Part shown: positions 53,973 to 62,999 of the stretch, piece after piece
How positions within the stretch are numbered: position 1 is the stretch's first letter
How the letters are laid out: the number at the start of each line of letters is the position of its first letter
Source of the DNA: Natrinema caseinilyticum
GTDB taxonomy: Archaea; Halobacteriota; Halobacteria; Halobacteriales; Natrialbaceae
NCBI RefSeq assembly: GCF_024227435.1
Contig: NZ_CP100445.1
Location: 930,001 to 994,000 of the forward strand
DNA length: 64,000 nt
Reading direction: 5' to 3'
Notes under the pieces: generated by a model
The model's input: only the letters and a program-made list of their open reading frames with translations
Told to the model about the DNA's origin: nothing
The model's database searches: none
Position numbers and translations under genes: made by a program

Positions 53973-55673
53973 ATGCGAATACCCGAGCGGTTGTCGTCGA
54001 CGACTGCGCGTAATCGAACGCATCGGGCCGATGGCCGCGGCCGAGCCGACGAAGCGGCGAACGCCGACGGCCCGACCTGTCCCGGTTCGTTGATCGTCGT
54101 CTCGAACCGCCAACCGTATCGCCACGAGTACGAGGACGATGACGAGCCGACGTCGGCCGCCGGCTCGTCCCGATCGAACGAAGACGGTGGTCCGCCGACC
54201 GGAGTGGACGGTGGATTCCGTGCGACGGCCGATTCGCGGTCCGTAACGGTCGACGAACCGACCGGCGGACTCACCGCCGGCCTCGATCCGGTCGTGAAAC
54301 GAACGGACGGCACCTGGATCGCCTGGGGTGACGGTGACGCGGACTTCGACGTGACGGACGACGAAAACTGCGTCGCCGTCCCACCGGACGAAGAAGCCTA
54401 TACGCTCCGTCGACTCGACCTCTCGTCGGACGCGGTCGACGGCTACTACTACGGATTCAGCAATCGCGTCCTCTGGCCGCTCTGTCACGGCTTCCCGGAT
54501 CTGATCGAGGATCGCCCGTCGGATTTCGACTGGTATCGACGGGTCAACGAGCAGTTCGCCGACGCCGTCGGCGATCACGCCGCGGACGAGTCGGTGATCT
54601 GGCTCCAGGACTATCATCTCGCGCTCGCGCCACGGATGATCCGAGCGACGGTTCCCTCGAGTGCGACGGTCGCGCACTTCTGGCACATACCGTGGCCGAC
54701 GCCGTCGATGTTTCGGCACTGTCCAGCCGGCGGTCACGTCCTCGAGGGGCTGTTGGGGAACGATCTGCTCGGTTTTCACGTCGAATCGTACGCCGATCGC
54801 TTCCTGAACTGCGTCGATCGGTACCTGCCCGGTGCCGCTGTCGACCGTGCTCACCGTACGATCCGATACGACGGGCGGACGACTCAGGTCGTCGCGACCC
54901 CGATGGGCGTGGACGCGGAGTCACACGATCGGGAGGCTCGATCGGCCCGCCCGGCCCAGATATCGTCGCTCTTCGATACGTACGGAGTCCCCGAGAACAC
55001 TGCGATCGGACTCGGACTCGATCGACTCGACTATACGAAAGGCGTTCCGGAACGATTGCTGGCGATCGAGCGGTTCTTCGAGCAGCACCCGGGCTGGCTC
55101 GGCGCGTTCACTTTCATCCAGAAGGCGACCCCGTCGAGAACGGACATCGAAGCGTACGAGCAGTACGGGTCGCACGTCCGCAACGAAGTCCGACGGATAA
55201 ACCGCCGCTTCGAAACCCCCGACTGGCGGCCGATCGTCTACACCGAGGACGTCCTTTCACGGGCGGACCTCTGTGCGCTCTATCGCCGCGCCGACGCGAT
55301 GGTCGTGAGTCCGCTGGTCGACGGGATGAACCTGGTCGCACAGGAGTACGTCGCCGCGAGCGTCGATAGCGACGCCACCTTGCTACTGAGCGACCGGACG
55401 GGCGCACACGAGCGACTCGGCTCGCACGCGCTGACGATCGACCCGACCGACACCGACGGCTTCGCGGCCCAACTCGAGCGAGCGCTCACGATGCCGCCGT
55501 ACGAACGACGACGGCGGATGAACACGCTTCGCCAACGCGTTTCGAACGGCGATATCGAGTCCTGGATGCACACCCAGTTCGATTGGATTCGACGCGTCCA
55601 CGGTGGCGCGGGCGAGCCAGATACGGCGACCGATCCCGGGTCCGACTCCAGGGAACCTACGCCACCAGTATAG
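53973..55673 (+). CDS. otsA: Trehalose-6-phosphate synthase (GT20)
   Basis: 566 residues from the ATG at 53973; the open frame is longer, but the upstream part is basic and overlaps the divergent M24 gene. GT20 motifs: LIVVSNRQPYRHEY near 44, PTGGLTAGLDP near 98, VIWLQDYHLALAPRMI near 210, HFWHIPWPTP near 235 and GLDRLDYTKGVPERLLAIE near 350. The N-terminal 40 residues are poorly conserved, and an acidic Ser-rich loop is inserted after PYRHEY. It makes trehalose-6-phosphate from UDP-glucose and glucose-6-phosphate, for osmoprotection. It is followed by otsB after three bases. Confidence 0.92.
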   Translation: MRIPERLSSTTARNRTHRADGRGRADEAANADGPTCPGSLIVVSNRQPYRHEYEDDDEPTSAAGSSRSNEDGGPPTGVDGGFRATADSRSVTVDEPTGGLTAGLDPVVKRTDGTWIAWGDGDADFDVTDDENCVAVPPDEEAYTLRRLDLSSDAVDGYYYGFSNRVLWPLCHGFPDLIEDRPSDFDWYRRVNEQFADAVGDHAADESVIWLQDYHLALAPRMIRATVPSSATVAHFWHIPWPTPSMFRHCPAGGHVLEGLLGNDLLGFHVESYADRFLNCVDRYLPGAAVDRAHRTIRYDGRTTQVVATPMGVDAESHDREARSARPAQISSLFDTYGVPENTAIGLGLDRLDYTKGVPERLLAIERFFEQHPGWLGAFTFIQKATPSRTDIEAYEQYGSHVRNEVRRINRRFETPDWRPIVYTEDVLSRADLCALYRRADAMVVSPLVDGMNLVAQEYVAASVDSDATLLLSDRTGAHERLGSHALTIDPTDTDGFAAQLERALTMPPYERRRRMNTLRQRVSNGDIESWMHTQFDWIRRVHGGAGEPDTATDPGSDSREPTPPV

Positions 55674-55676
55674 TCG

Positions 55677-56540
55677 ATGAGCAGACAGAAATCGCCCCCG
55701 AAGCCGATCGACGAGCGGCTGCCGGAGATTCGAACCACCCTCGAACGAGCCGCCGGTATGCTCGTCTGTCTCGACTTCGACGGGACGCTCGCCCCGATCG
55801 TCGAGGATCCGGACGCCGCAGCACCGACCCAGCCCAATCGGGAGGCGGTCGCCGCCCTCGCACGAACCGCCGGAGTGACGACGGCGGTCGTCAGCGGCCG
55901 CGCTCTGGCTGACGTCCGCGAGCGCATCGACGGGCCGACCGTCTACGCGGGCAATCACGGGCTCGAGCTCGCCCGCGGCGGCTCGATCGCCGTGCATCCG
56001 GTTGCGCGGAAACGCGCCGACAGGATCCAGCGCGTCTGTTCGGTCATCGAGACGGTCCTCGAATCCGTCCCGAACTGCCGGGTAGAGAACAAGCGCCTGA
56101 CCGGGACGGTTCACGTCAGAACCGTCTCGAAGTCGGCCGAGCCGATCGTTCGCCGGGTCACGCGCGATATCGTCGATCGATTCGGCGGCGACGACCTCGA
56201 GATTTCGTCGGGGAAACGGATCCTCGAGATCGGGCCGAACGTGCCGTGGGGAAAGGGAAACGCGGTGGAACTGATCGCCGCCGACGAGCCCCCACGAACG
56301 GCGGTCGTGTACGTCGGAGACGACGTCACGGACGAGTCGGCGTTTCGGGCGGTCGAACCGGACGGGATCGGAATCCGGGTCGGCGGAGACGAGCCCTCGA
56401 GTGCGTCCTGTCGGGTCGAATCACCTGCGGAGGTCGAATCGGCGTTGTCGTGGTTCGCTTCGACCGGAGCCAAACTGATCGCACACCCCGCCCCCACGGG
56501 CGCGGCGCGCGCGGAGCCGACACGTCCGGCAGGACGGTGA
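55677..56540 (+). CDS. otsB: Trehalose-6-phosphate phosphatase
   Basis: 287 residues. HAD-fold motifs: LVCLDFDGTLAPIVEDP near 30 (nucleophile Asp), VVSGRALADV near 75, GNHGLELARGG near 93 and YVGDDVTDESAF near 207. The enzyme dephosphorylates trehalose-6-phosphate to trehalose, the compatible solute. It starts three bases after the otsA stop, so both are one operon. Confidence 0.93.
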   Translation: MSRQKSPPKPIDERLPEIRTTLERAAGMLVCLDFDGTLAPIVEDPDAAAPTQPNREAVAALARTAGVTTAVVSGRALADVRERIDGPTVYAGNHGLELARGGSIAVHPVARKRADRIQRVCSVIETVLESVPNCRVENKRLTGTVHVRTVSKSAEPIVRRVTRDIVDRFGGDDLEISSGKRILEIGPNVPWGKGNAVELIAADEPPRTAVVYVGDDVTDESAFRAVEPDGIGIRVGGDEPSSASCRVESPAEVESALSWFASTGAKLIAHPAPTGAARAEPTRPAGR

Positions 56541-56727
56541 CCGGAGTCGAACGGAAACTGTCGTGGGGGTCGAAAACGATCCACCGATCGATCCGGATCG
56601 CGTTCGAATCGCTCGTTCGTCCACACCGAAAGCCACCCAGTACAAATTACCGATAGAAATAAACGCCACTCGAGCCGAAAGTATTAGTTACCACTGGAAA
56701 TATAGTCCGGTACGAGAGTGAACCATA

Positions 56728-57078
56728 GTGAAACTCCGTCAACCAACTGACTTCCTGATCCTCGAAGCGCTCGAGGACAAGGGTCGAAACGTCGCAACGA
56801 ATCTGGCAGCACACACGGGCAAGAGCCGAAAGAACATCAATACTAGGCTACCCGTCCTCGAAGACTACGGACTCGTAAATAAAATCGGGCCGGCCGAGCG
56901 GTCCGGTCTCTACGAGATTTCCTCGATGGGGAAAGCGGCGCTGGTCTACCAGGATCAGTACGACGAGGTCGACGACTTCGATTCGCTGATCGAGGGACCG
57001 ACGGCGAGTGCCGATCAGGACGGGGAGGCCCAGGCGAGTTTCGCCCGCGGGGAGCCCGACGAAGACGACGACGAGTAA
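56728..57078 (+). CDS. PhiH1-repressor-like winged-helix regulator
   Basis: 116 residues from a GTG. The winged helix covers residues 5-80 (DFLILEALEDKGRNVATNLA, then KSRKNINTRLPVLEDYGLV and GLYEISSMGKAALVY), followed by an acidic tail. This is the PhiH1-repressor type of haloarchaeal regulator. A TATA-like GGAAATATAG near 56695 fits a promoter about 30 bases upstream. It is downstream of otsB, but with its own promoter. It may control neighbours; the target is unknown. Confidence 0.8.
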   Translation: MKLRQPTDFLILEALEDKGRNVATNLAAHTGKSRKNINTRLPVLEDYGLVNKIGPAERSGLYEISSMGKAALVYQDQYDEVDDFDSLIEGPTASADQDGEAQASFARGEPDEDDDE

Positions 57079-57289
57079 CGATACGAGCCGTTCGAAGCCG
57101 TATCGCGTTCGTATCGATCCGGCTCGAAACCGTCTTCACGAACCCGCGCGAGCGACAGCTATCGGTCGAACCGTCGCACGTCCGCCACTCCGTTCAGCAC
57201 GCGGTAGCGCGGAGAGGAAGCGCGTTCGTATAGATTTATTATACTTGGAGACGCGCCCAGTGGTACTGCCGTCCTCGCACACGTCGGGG
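57079..57289. other. Intergenic stretch before the structured remnant
   Basis: No gene is supported here. An AT-rich GATTTATTATACTTGG near 57232-57247 is the only notable spot and could be a promoter or the left edge of the adjacent insertion remnant; together with that remnant the gene-free interval is 547 bp. Confidence 0.45.
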
Positions 57290-57626
57290 TCGGGAGGTGC
57301 CACGAGTAAACTGGCACCCGTGGTGCGACGGCGTGGCCGTCGCACCCTATACTCGGGAACGACGACCGCGAACGGGGTGAACTCCCGTCCCCACTGTACG
57401 GGTAGAGCGCGAGAACACCGGGAATTAAATCGGCGGGAGAATCCTCGCCGACGGTCGGAGTGGGAGGCATCAACAATGCGCCCACGCCGTCGGCAGGACG
57501 GTAAGAGGAAGCCGGGCCGCGTCCATGCACGGGTTCGCGGGGTACAATGTCGTTGCGGTAAAGCCCCCTCCTCGAGGAGTGACCGACCGCCGCAAGGCGG
57601 GAGGGAGCGAGTAGGGCGGGGTAGTT
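57290..57626 (+). mobile_element. Structured IS1341-type right-end remnant (possible omega-RNA-like segment)
   Basis: The right end AAGCCCC-CTCC-TCGAGGAG ... GAGCGAGTAGGGCGGGGTAG parallels the tnpB remnant at 36,230-36,273 and the usual haloarchaeal tnpB 3' end. Stem-loops include GGTGCCA/TGGCACC at 57296-57318, a perfect 10-bp stem GTGCGACGGC/GCCGTCGCAC (57323-57345, GTG loop), TCGGCG/CGCCGA near 57430-57452 and CCGCC/GGCGG with a GCAA loop near 57588-57601. Only a possible GGATSKLA fragment of TnpB coding is readable, so it is a remnant. The abundance of stems suggests that an RNA is or was made from it. Confidence 0.45.
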
Positions 57627-58396
57627 TACGAGACACCGCCATCGTAGGTCGCCAGTTCGCGGCGAGCACACAGCGAAAAGGAGAGGCTGAGTCTCTGCTC
57701 CCGACCGGCTGCGTCCGGAATCGCCGTCCCACACCGCGAGCCCTCACCGTCGTACCCGGGGTCCCACGCGTACGAACTGAGCATCGGCGTCGCGACCACG
57801 GCACCGTCCCGAACGAACGCGACGCCGTGGTCGTGGTTCAACCCGAGTGCGTGTCCGACCTCGTGAACGAGCACCTGGATCGTTCGCGTCGGTTTCTCGT
57901 TGGGTACGATCGGAACCTCGCGGTCCGAAACGAGTTCGTCGTACGAGTCGAGTGCGGCGATGTTGCGAGCTCCGCCGACGGAAGCGACGTGCGGTATTCC
58001 GTACCCGGTCGGTGCATCTTCCATCCCACCGTCGGTCACCAGCAGGTTGACGTCGGCCGCCGGCTCGAGGTCGCGCCGACCGAGCATGCCCTCCGCGACG
58101 GCCATCGGCCACTCGCCGCGACTCGTGAGGGTTGCGGCGTCCTCCGTCGAGACCGACACGGTGCCCCCGACGGAGGTTTCGAGCGACCAGTATTCGAGGT
58201 CGAGCATCTCGCCCAGGTACTCGAGAATCCGGTCAGAGACCCCCTCGTACGTCGCGGCCTGCTCGGAGAGCCAGACGCGAACGGAGAGCGTTTCGGTGGG
58301 ACGACGCGTCGCGTACGCCAGCGTCCCGAGGGAGACGGCGGATCCGGCGAACCCAAGGAACGCGCGGCGTTTCACGGGCGAGACACGGGCGGGCAT
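57626..58396 (-). CDS. Tat-exported metzincin-like zinc protease
   Basis: 256 residues from the ATG at 58396, preferred because a TTATCAT element lies about 38 bases upstream and GGAGG directly before it; an ATG at 58420 is the alternative. Tat-type signal VKRRAFLGFAGSAVSLGTL. The zinc site is LVHEVGHALGLNHDHG near residue 190 (HExxHxxGxxH/D), as in matrixin/archaemetzincin-type proteases. A following Met (VATPMLSSYAWD) can be the Met-turn. It is probably an extracellular peptidase. Its stop codon lies inside the TTTAC end of the adjacent insertion remnant. Confidence 0.8.
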   Translation of the reverse strand: MPARVSPVKRRAFLGFAGSAVSLGTLAYATRRPTETLSVRVWLSEQAATYEGVSDRILEYLGEMLDLEYWSLETSVGGTVSVSTEDAATLTSRGEWPMAVAEGMLGRRDLEPAADVNLLVTDGGMEDAPTGYGIPHVASVGGARNIAALDSYDELVSDREVPIVPNEKPTRTIQVLVHEVGHALGLNHDHGVAFVRDGAVVATPMLSSYAWDPGYDGEGSRCGTAIPDAAGREQRLSLSFSLCARRELATYDGGVS

Positions 58397-58484
58397 CCTC
58401 CAGTTCCTGCGGGTGAACATTGCCACGCTTTATCATGGTCCGTGCGACTGGTTCGTCGACGACGCAGGGACGACGGCGACCGGC

Positions 58485-58841
58485 TTACTCCGGCGAGCCA
58501 CAGCGTCCGTCGACGACGCGGGCGCGACCGTCGCGGACGTGAATTTCGATTCCGGGCGGGAGCGACGCGGGATCGGTCGGCGTGAGCAACAGCAACGCAC
58601 CGCCGTCCGTTTCCACCAGTCGCCGATCCGGCGTTCGCTGTCGGATGCAAAGCGCCCACTCGCCGGTCCGGCGGCGTCTCGCGACCTGCCAGTCGGTGTA
58701 GTATCGGCCGTTGGAGCCTTCAAAGAGCGTCTCGATGGAGGGCGCTACCACAGCAGATCCCCCCGGATCGAGCGGTCGAGTGTCGCTGCTGTCCGTCGGT
58801 CCGTCGTCATGCCTCGTCGAGGGATCGGTCGTCGCGTGCAT
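58485..58841 (-). CDS. Hypothetical protein, 118 residues
   Basis: From the ATG at 58841 (MHATTDPSTRHDDGPTDSS), supported by a TTAAAGGTA element about 30 bases upstream, which suits leaderless transcription. The middle part IETLFEGSNGRYYTDWQV and RTGEWALCIRQRTPDRRLV, followed by LLLLTPTDPASLPPGIEI, looks folded and beta-rich. No Cys pair, signal or membrane segment. I do not recognise a family. It lies between the protease and the bacterioopsin-activator-type regulator. Confidence 0.5.
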   Translation of the reverse strand: MHATTDPSTRHDDGPTDSSDTRPLDPGGSAVVAPSIETLFEGSNGRYYTDWQVARRRRTGEWALCIRQRTPDRRLVETDGGALLLLTPTDPASLPPGIEIHVRDGRARVVDGRCGSPE

Positions 58842-58932
58842 CACCTCGCGGGTTCACATGGGGTACCTTTAAGAAAAGGTGACTTTCAGGCTTCCGCGAA
58901 TGGGACCTCGCGACACGACTGCGGACGATCGG

Positions 58933-61041
58933 TCACTGCTCGTTGACCTCGAAGAACTCGCCGAGGATCGATTTCAGACCCTTTCGCAGGTGCTGGTGCA
59001 TCGTCGGCGGCGAGATGTCCATCGCGTCGGCGATTTCCTCGCCCGTGCTCTCGCGGGGCCAGTCGAAAAAGCCGCTGTAGTAGGCGAGGCGCAACGTCGT
59101 CAGCTGGCGATCCGTCAGCCGATCCAGGATTCGATTTCGACGTTCGGCCGCCGTCCGGACCGGTCGATCGACGCCCCGTCTCGCGACGAGTTCGGTGTTC
59201 TCGTAGATCTGCGTCAGCGCGTCGGCGATCTCTCTGATGTCTGCATCCTGTGAGACCTCGACCAGACACGTCCCGACACCACCTTCGACCGAGACGTCCC
59301 GGATCGTCGCTCCGTGGTTCGCGAGCGTTCGGACGCCGGACTTCGCCAGGCGCATCTCGATCGTACAGCGTTGGTCACCGTCGTAGATGAGTCGACACGC
59401 CTCGATAGAGTCGTGTCCCTTCGCTTCCTCGAGGACCGTCTCGCCGTCTACGCCCTCGATCGTGACGTACTGGAATGTTCGTCCGTTCGCAGTGGTGCCG
59501 GCCCACTCGAGCGAGCAGGTACAGCCGTATTCTTCGGAGAGGTCGAACGAGAAGGTGTCGCCGCCGTCGATCCGGAACTCGAGTTCGACGACGGAGTCAG
59601 CGAACAGTAACTGCCGGTTTTTCACGGCCATGATCGTGAATCCGATCGTCTCACCGAGCAACCTGAATCCCGCTCGTTCGCGCTCGCTGAAGGCGTCGTC
59701 TCGGCTCGCCAGAACGATGAGAACGCCGTACGTGGCATCCTCGTGGGTAATCGGGACGACGATCGCCGACCGGACGTCGTCCTCTTGAGCCGCCTCCTCG
59801 AGCGCACTCGGGACGGTTTCGTCGTCGAGGAGGCGATTTATCGTTTGGATTTCCCCTGTCTGTGCCGCCCGTGCGACCGGTCCGTCGTGGTCGATCGAGT
59901 GATCACGGACGCGTTCGAGGTAGGTGTCGGCCTCGCCCGCACCGGTGCGATAGGAGAGTCGGCCGTCGCCGGTCCGTTCGGCGATCCACGAACCGCAGTA
60001 CAGCTCCGAGTCGACCAGTTGCTCGCAAACCTCTCGCTCGATGGCGTCGCGAGCCGGCGCCTCGACCAGCGTCTCGATCACCTGCCTGACGACTGCGTTG
60101 ATACGGTTGAGCGTCTCGAGTTGGTCCTGTCGCGAGCGAAGTTTCCGCTCTCGGCGGACCCGCTCGGTGATATCCCGAGCCAACCAGACGACCGCCCGTC
60201 GCCCCTGAATGCGTTCCTCGATCGGAACGACGCGGGCTTCGAACTGTCTGCAGCCGTCGGTCGTTTCCGCTTCGTACTCGACCGACTGGACCCCGTCGGT
60301 CCGAATCGCTCGGTCGACACAGTCCTGCAGGGACGCGGCGACCTGCTCGGGGAACACGTCCTCGAGCGAGGTTCCTGAAAGCTCGTCGCTGGCGGCGGAG
60401 TAGAGTTCCGCCGAGTCGGGCCGTACCTTCGCCTCGAGGTACGTGCCGTCTTCGCCGATGACGAACGCTTCGTCGGGTAATTCGTTGGCGAGGATGCGGT
60501 GGTAGCGCCCGCGTTCGCCGTCGGACGATCGCTGTGAGTGAATCGTCGAAACGATCCGATCGACCGGATCCTCGTCGTGCTCGGTCGGAACGTATTCGGT
60601 CGCGTCGGCCCGGAGCGAAACGGTCGCGAGTCGCTCGCTCCCGTTCCAGGGTGCGACGATCGTCGGAACCGCTGGCAACGCGGCGTGGAGCCCACGAAGA
60701 ATCGTCTGTATTTCCCCGGGACAGTCGAGTTCGAGAACGACCGTTACCGGTCGGGCCGCCTCCGACTGGCAGTCGGTCTCCGACGACGCGTTTTCTGCCG
60801 CCGGAAAGCCGTTTCCGCCCGTCGATCGTAGATTCGCCTCCGACACCACCTCGCCGTGCTCGTCGATTTCGACGTCGATACCCTCCGTGGCCGACTCGAG
60901 GATGGCCTCGAGCCCATCGGTTGCTGGAATCGTTCGAACGTCCCGGTCGGTCGCGTCGCGGAGTCGCGTTCGTAGTCGGCTTTCTCCCCGCCGGTCGTCG
61001 GTAACGAGAACGATCCGTCCCGCTCGATGTCCAGTTGTCAT
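58933..61041 (-). CDS. Bacterioopsin-activator-type regulator with PAS and GAF domains
   Basis: 702 residues. Receiver-like N-terminal domain (RIVLVTDDRRGESRLRTRLR), PAS domain (about 175-300; ELPDEAFVIGEDGTYLEAKV), GAF domain (about 320-490; CGSWIAERTGDGRLSYR and SAIVVPITHEDATYGVLIV), a bacterioopsin-activator sensor region and a C-terminal HTH-10 (LTDRQLTTLRLAYYSGFFDW, then IADAMDISPPTMHQHLRKGL). It is the third HTH-10 gene of the window. It likely senses redox, light or a small ligand and binds DNA directly. TTTTATTCC near 61115 is a candidate promoter. Confidence 0.88.
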   Translation of the reverse strand: MTTGHRAGRIVLVTDDRRGESRLRTRLRDATDRDVRTIPATDGLEAILESATEGIDVEIDEHGEVVSEANLRSTGGNGFPAAENASSETDCQSEAARPVTVVLELDCPGEIQTILRGLHAALPAVPTIVAPWNGSERLATVSLRADATEYVPTEHDEDPVDRIVSTIHSQRSSDGERGRYHRILANELPDEAFVIGEDGTYLEAKVRPDSAELYSAASDELSGTSLEDVFPEQVAASLQDCVDRAIRTDGVQSVEYEAETTDGCRQFEARVVPIEERIQGRRAVVWLARDITERVRRERKLRSRQDQLETLNRINAVVRQVIETLVEAPARDAIEREVCEQLVDSELYCGSWIAERTGDGRLSYRTGAGEADTYLERVRDHSIDHDGPVARAAQTGEIQTINRLLDDETVPSALEEAAQEDDVRSAIVVPITHEDATYGVLIVLASRDDAFSERERAGFRLLGETIGFTIMAVKNRQLLFADSVVELEFRIDGGDTFSFDLSEEYGCTCSLEWAGTTANGRTFQYVTIEGVDGETVLEEAKGHDSIEACRLIYDGDQRCTIEMRLAKSGVRTLANHGATIRDVSVEGGVGTCLVEVSQDADIREIADALTQIYENTELVARRGVDRPVRTAAERRNRILDRLTDRQLTTLRLAYYSGFFDWPRESTGEEIADAMDISPPTMHQHLRKGLKSILGEFFEVNEQ

Positions 61042-61202
61042 CCGTTTTCCGTCTCCGTTTCCGCTATCGAAACTATCCGATACGGTGCGTCTTTCTAGCG
61101 AAATGGCACTACGGAATAAAAGTCTGCTGGTAAGCCGTTAACCGTCTGACGTCGCCGTGGTGATCGCCGGCTCCGATTCGAATCACCGCAGACGGGCACC
61201 GT

Positions 61203-61454
61203 TCACAGTTCGCCCTGAGCCTTTAATTCGTCTATAAGGTCGTCGACGAGCGACTCGACGTCGTCATACGGGAAGTCGCCGCCCGACGTCTTGGTATTCA
61301 GTTCCATCGCGGTCATCGAAACATCGCCGGACTCGAATTCCGTACTCGGGCCGTCGGGAAGTGCCGGAACGAGTTCCATCGGTCCCGAGACGGGGTAATC
61401 CGCGCCTTCGAACGCCTCGGTCAGTTGCCCGCGGAGTTCGGCTTCGTCTGCCAT
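61203..61454 (-). CDS. MTH865-like family protein
   Basis: 83 residues: MADEAELRGQLTEAFEGADY, then SGPMELVPALPDGPSTEFES, ending YDDVESLVDDLIDELKAQGEL. This is the MTH865 pattern of a small helical protein with an EF-hand-like shape and no bound metal. The biochemical role is unknown. It lies between the HTH-10 regulator and a membrane-protein gene, reading the same way as both. Confidence 0.75.
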   Translation of the reverse strand: MADEAELRGQLTEAFEGADYPVSGPMELVPALPDGPSTEFESGDVSMTAMELNTKTSGGDFPYDDVESLVDDLIDELKAQGEL

Positions 61455-61583
61455 CTCACTCCGTCGTTGGACGCGGTAAACAATAAATCCGCAGGGAGTG
61501 GCAGGGAACTCGCGCGGGCGAGTGAATCGGTCCGACAGAGCACGCCGTGGGTCCGACGGAGCACGCGGTGACGCCTCGAGTAG

Positions 61584-62303
61584 TTAGATCCGACGCATGA
61601 ACTGCGGAAGGATTCCCCGTTCGGTCGACTCGCTCGCAGCGGTCGGCTCGGCGCCCGTCGGATCGTCGTCACCGTCCCCGGGCGCGTCTCCGAACTGCGC
61701 TGCGTTCCCACCATCGGCACTCGCCCGCCCAGACGTGCCAGCGGGGCCGTCCGTTGCGGTCGCAGCGGTGGCGTTCGACGGTCCCGTCGCCGTCCCGGCC
61801 TGCACTTCCGGGCCGGTTTCAGCTTCGGCCTCGACGGCGGCCTCGAACGCAGCCTCGGACTCGGGGCCGAAGTAGTAGGGATCGTTCGGGGCCAGGTACT
61901 CCCGAAGCCGGACGTTCCCGTAGCCGGCCGCTGCGAGTGCGGGGACGAACAGCGGTTCGACCCCGAACAGTATCGGTCCGGCCGTCAGAATAACGAGAAA
62001 AACCGATAGTGGCGAATAACAGAAAAACGCGACGATGCGGAAGGCGGCGCCGACGTACGCGTCGGTGACGTACGCGTAGAGACCGTACGCCCCGATCAGG
62101 AGACCGATATCGGCATAGAGACCGACGAACAGGCCGACCTCACCGGCGACGAACGCGTGGATGTGAACCCCGATCGCCCCCGTCAACACCGTCGTCCGGT
62201 TGACGTAGGTTTCGTCCAGCGCCATCCCGAAAACGAGGACCGCGAGTTGTATCAGCGGTGCTGCGATCCACCACGGGAGGGAACTGAGAAGACCGAGATA
62301 CAC
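61584..62303 (-). CDS. Membrane protein with acidic, low-complexity C terminus
   Basis: 239 residues from a GTG at 62303. Four to five hydrophobic segments lie at about residues 8-25, 38-60, 62-85, 95-115 and possibly 116-130. The remaining 90 residues are Ala/Gly/Asp/Thr-rich, without structure, and probably face the cytoplasm or surface. No motif identifies a family. A GTTAAAGAG element near 62350 may be the promoter. Confidence 0.6.
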   Translation of the reverse strand: MYLGLLSSLPWWIAAPLIQLAVLVFGMALDETYVNRTTVLTGAIGVHIHAFVAGEVGLFVGLYADIGLLIGAYGLYAYVTDAYVGAAFRIVAFFCYSPLSVFLVILTAGPILFGVEPLFVPALAAAGYGNVRLREYLAPNDPYYFGPESEAAFEAAVEAEAETGPEVQAGTATGPSNATAATATDGPAGTSGRASADGGNAAQFGDAPGDGDDDPTGAEPTAASESTERGILPQFMRRI

Positions 62304-62519
62304 GTCGATTACACCAACTCGTCTGAGTGGAATCGGGCCGGTCTCTTTAACGTTCGTTCCGTTTCGAGACTCGATACGAACGCCGACGGGCGGCCCCGGT
62401 GCTACCGAACGTGTCGGGGGCGAACGACGACTCGACGCTCGGGCACCCCCGAGCGATCGTGACGCATCGATAACAGGTGTCCGAAACAGTAAATAGTCAG
62501 GAGAGAGCAGAGACGGGAC

Positions 62520-62909
62520 ATGTCAAAAGATACCGTCAGGTATCCCGACGACGTGGTCGAGCAAATCGACGCGCTCGTCGAAGACGGTATGTTCGAGAGC
62601 AAATCGGAGTTCTATCGCTTCTCCGCGGAGTACGTCCTCACACTGATCGATTCGGACCACGAGGTCAAGACGTTCAACTTCGACGAGATCAAGTCCGAAC
62701 TCGACATCGACGACCGCGCCCACGCCGACGCGGTCGGTTCCGACGGCGGGACATTCTTCTTGGACGCCGTGATAACCGTCCGAAAACAGGGCCTCCGCGG
62801 GAACTACGAGGCCGCAGAGCGGTTCATCGACACCCACTACGACGCGACCGATCAGGAGTGTATCGTCCTCGAGGAACTGCTCGGAACCTACCGCGACAGC
62901 GGACCGTAA
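62520..62909 (+). CDS. Ribbon-helix-helix regulator
   Basis: 129 residues. N-terminal ribbon-helix-helix (KDTVRYPDDVVEQIDALVED and ESKSEFYRFSAEYVLTLID, residues 3-44), followed by a compact C-terminal domain (FFLDAVITVRKQGLRGNYEA). It dimerises through the ribbon and binds DNA through the first strand. AACAGTAAATAGTC near 62485 fits a leaderless promoter about 32 bases before the ATG. The target is unknown; cobalamin or stress genes nearby are candidates. Confidence 0.82.
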   Translation: MSKDTVRYPDDVVEQIDALVEDGMFESKSEFYRFSAEYVLTLIDSDHEVKTFNFDEIKSELDIDDRAHADAVGSDGGTFFLDAVITVRKQGLRGNYEAAERFIDTHYDATDQECIVLEELLGTYRDSGP

Positions 62910-62999
62910 TCGACCGAGCGCATCGACCGCTGTCCGACCCACAGACCGCTGCGAGTACCGCCGACCGCTGCCCGATGGCAGCCCACTCGCCCACTTCAG

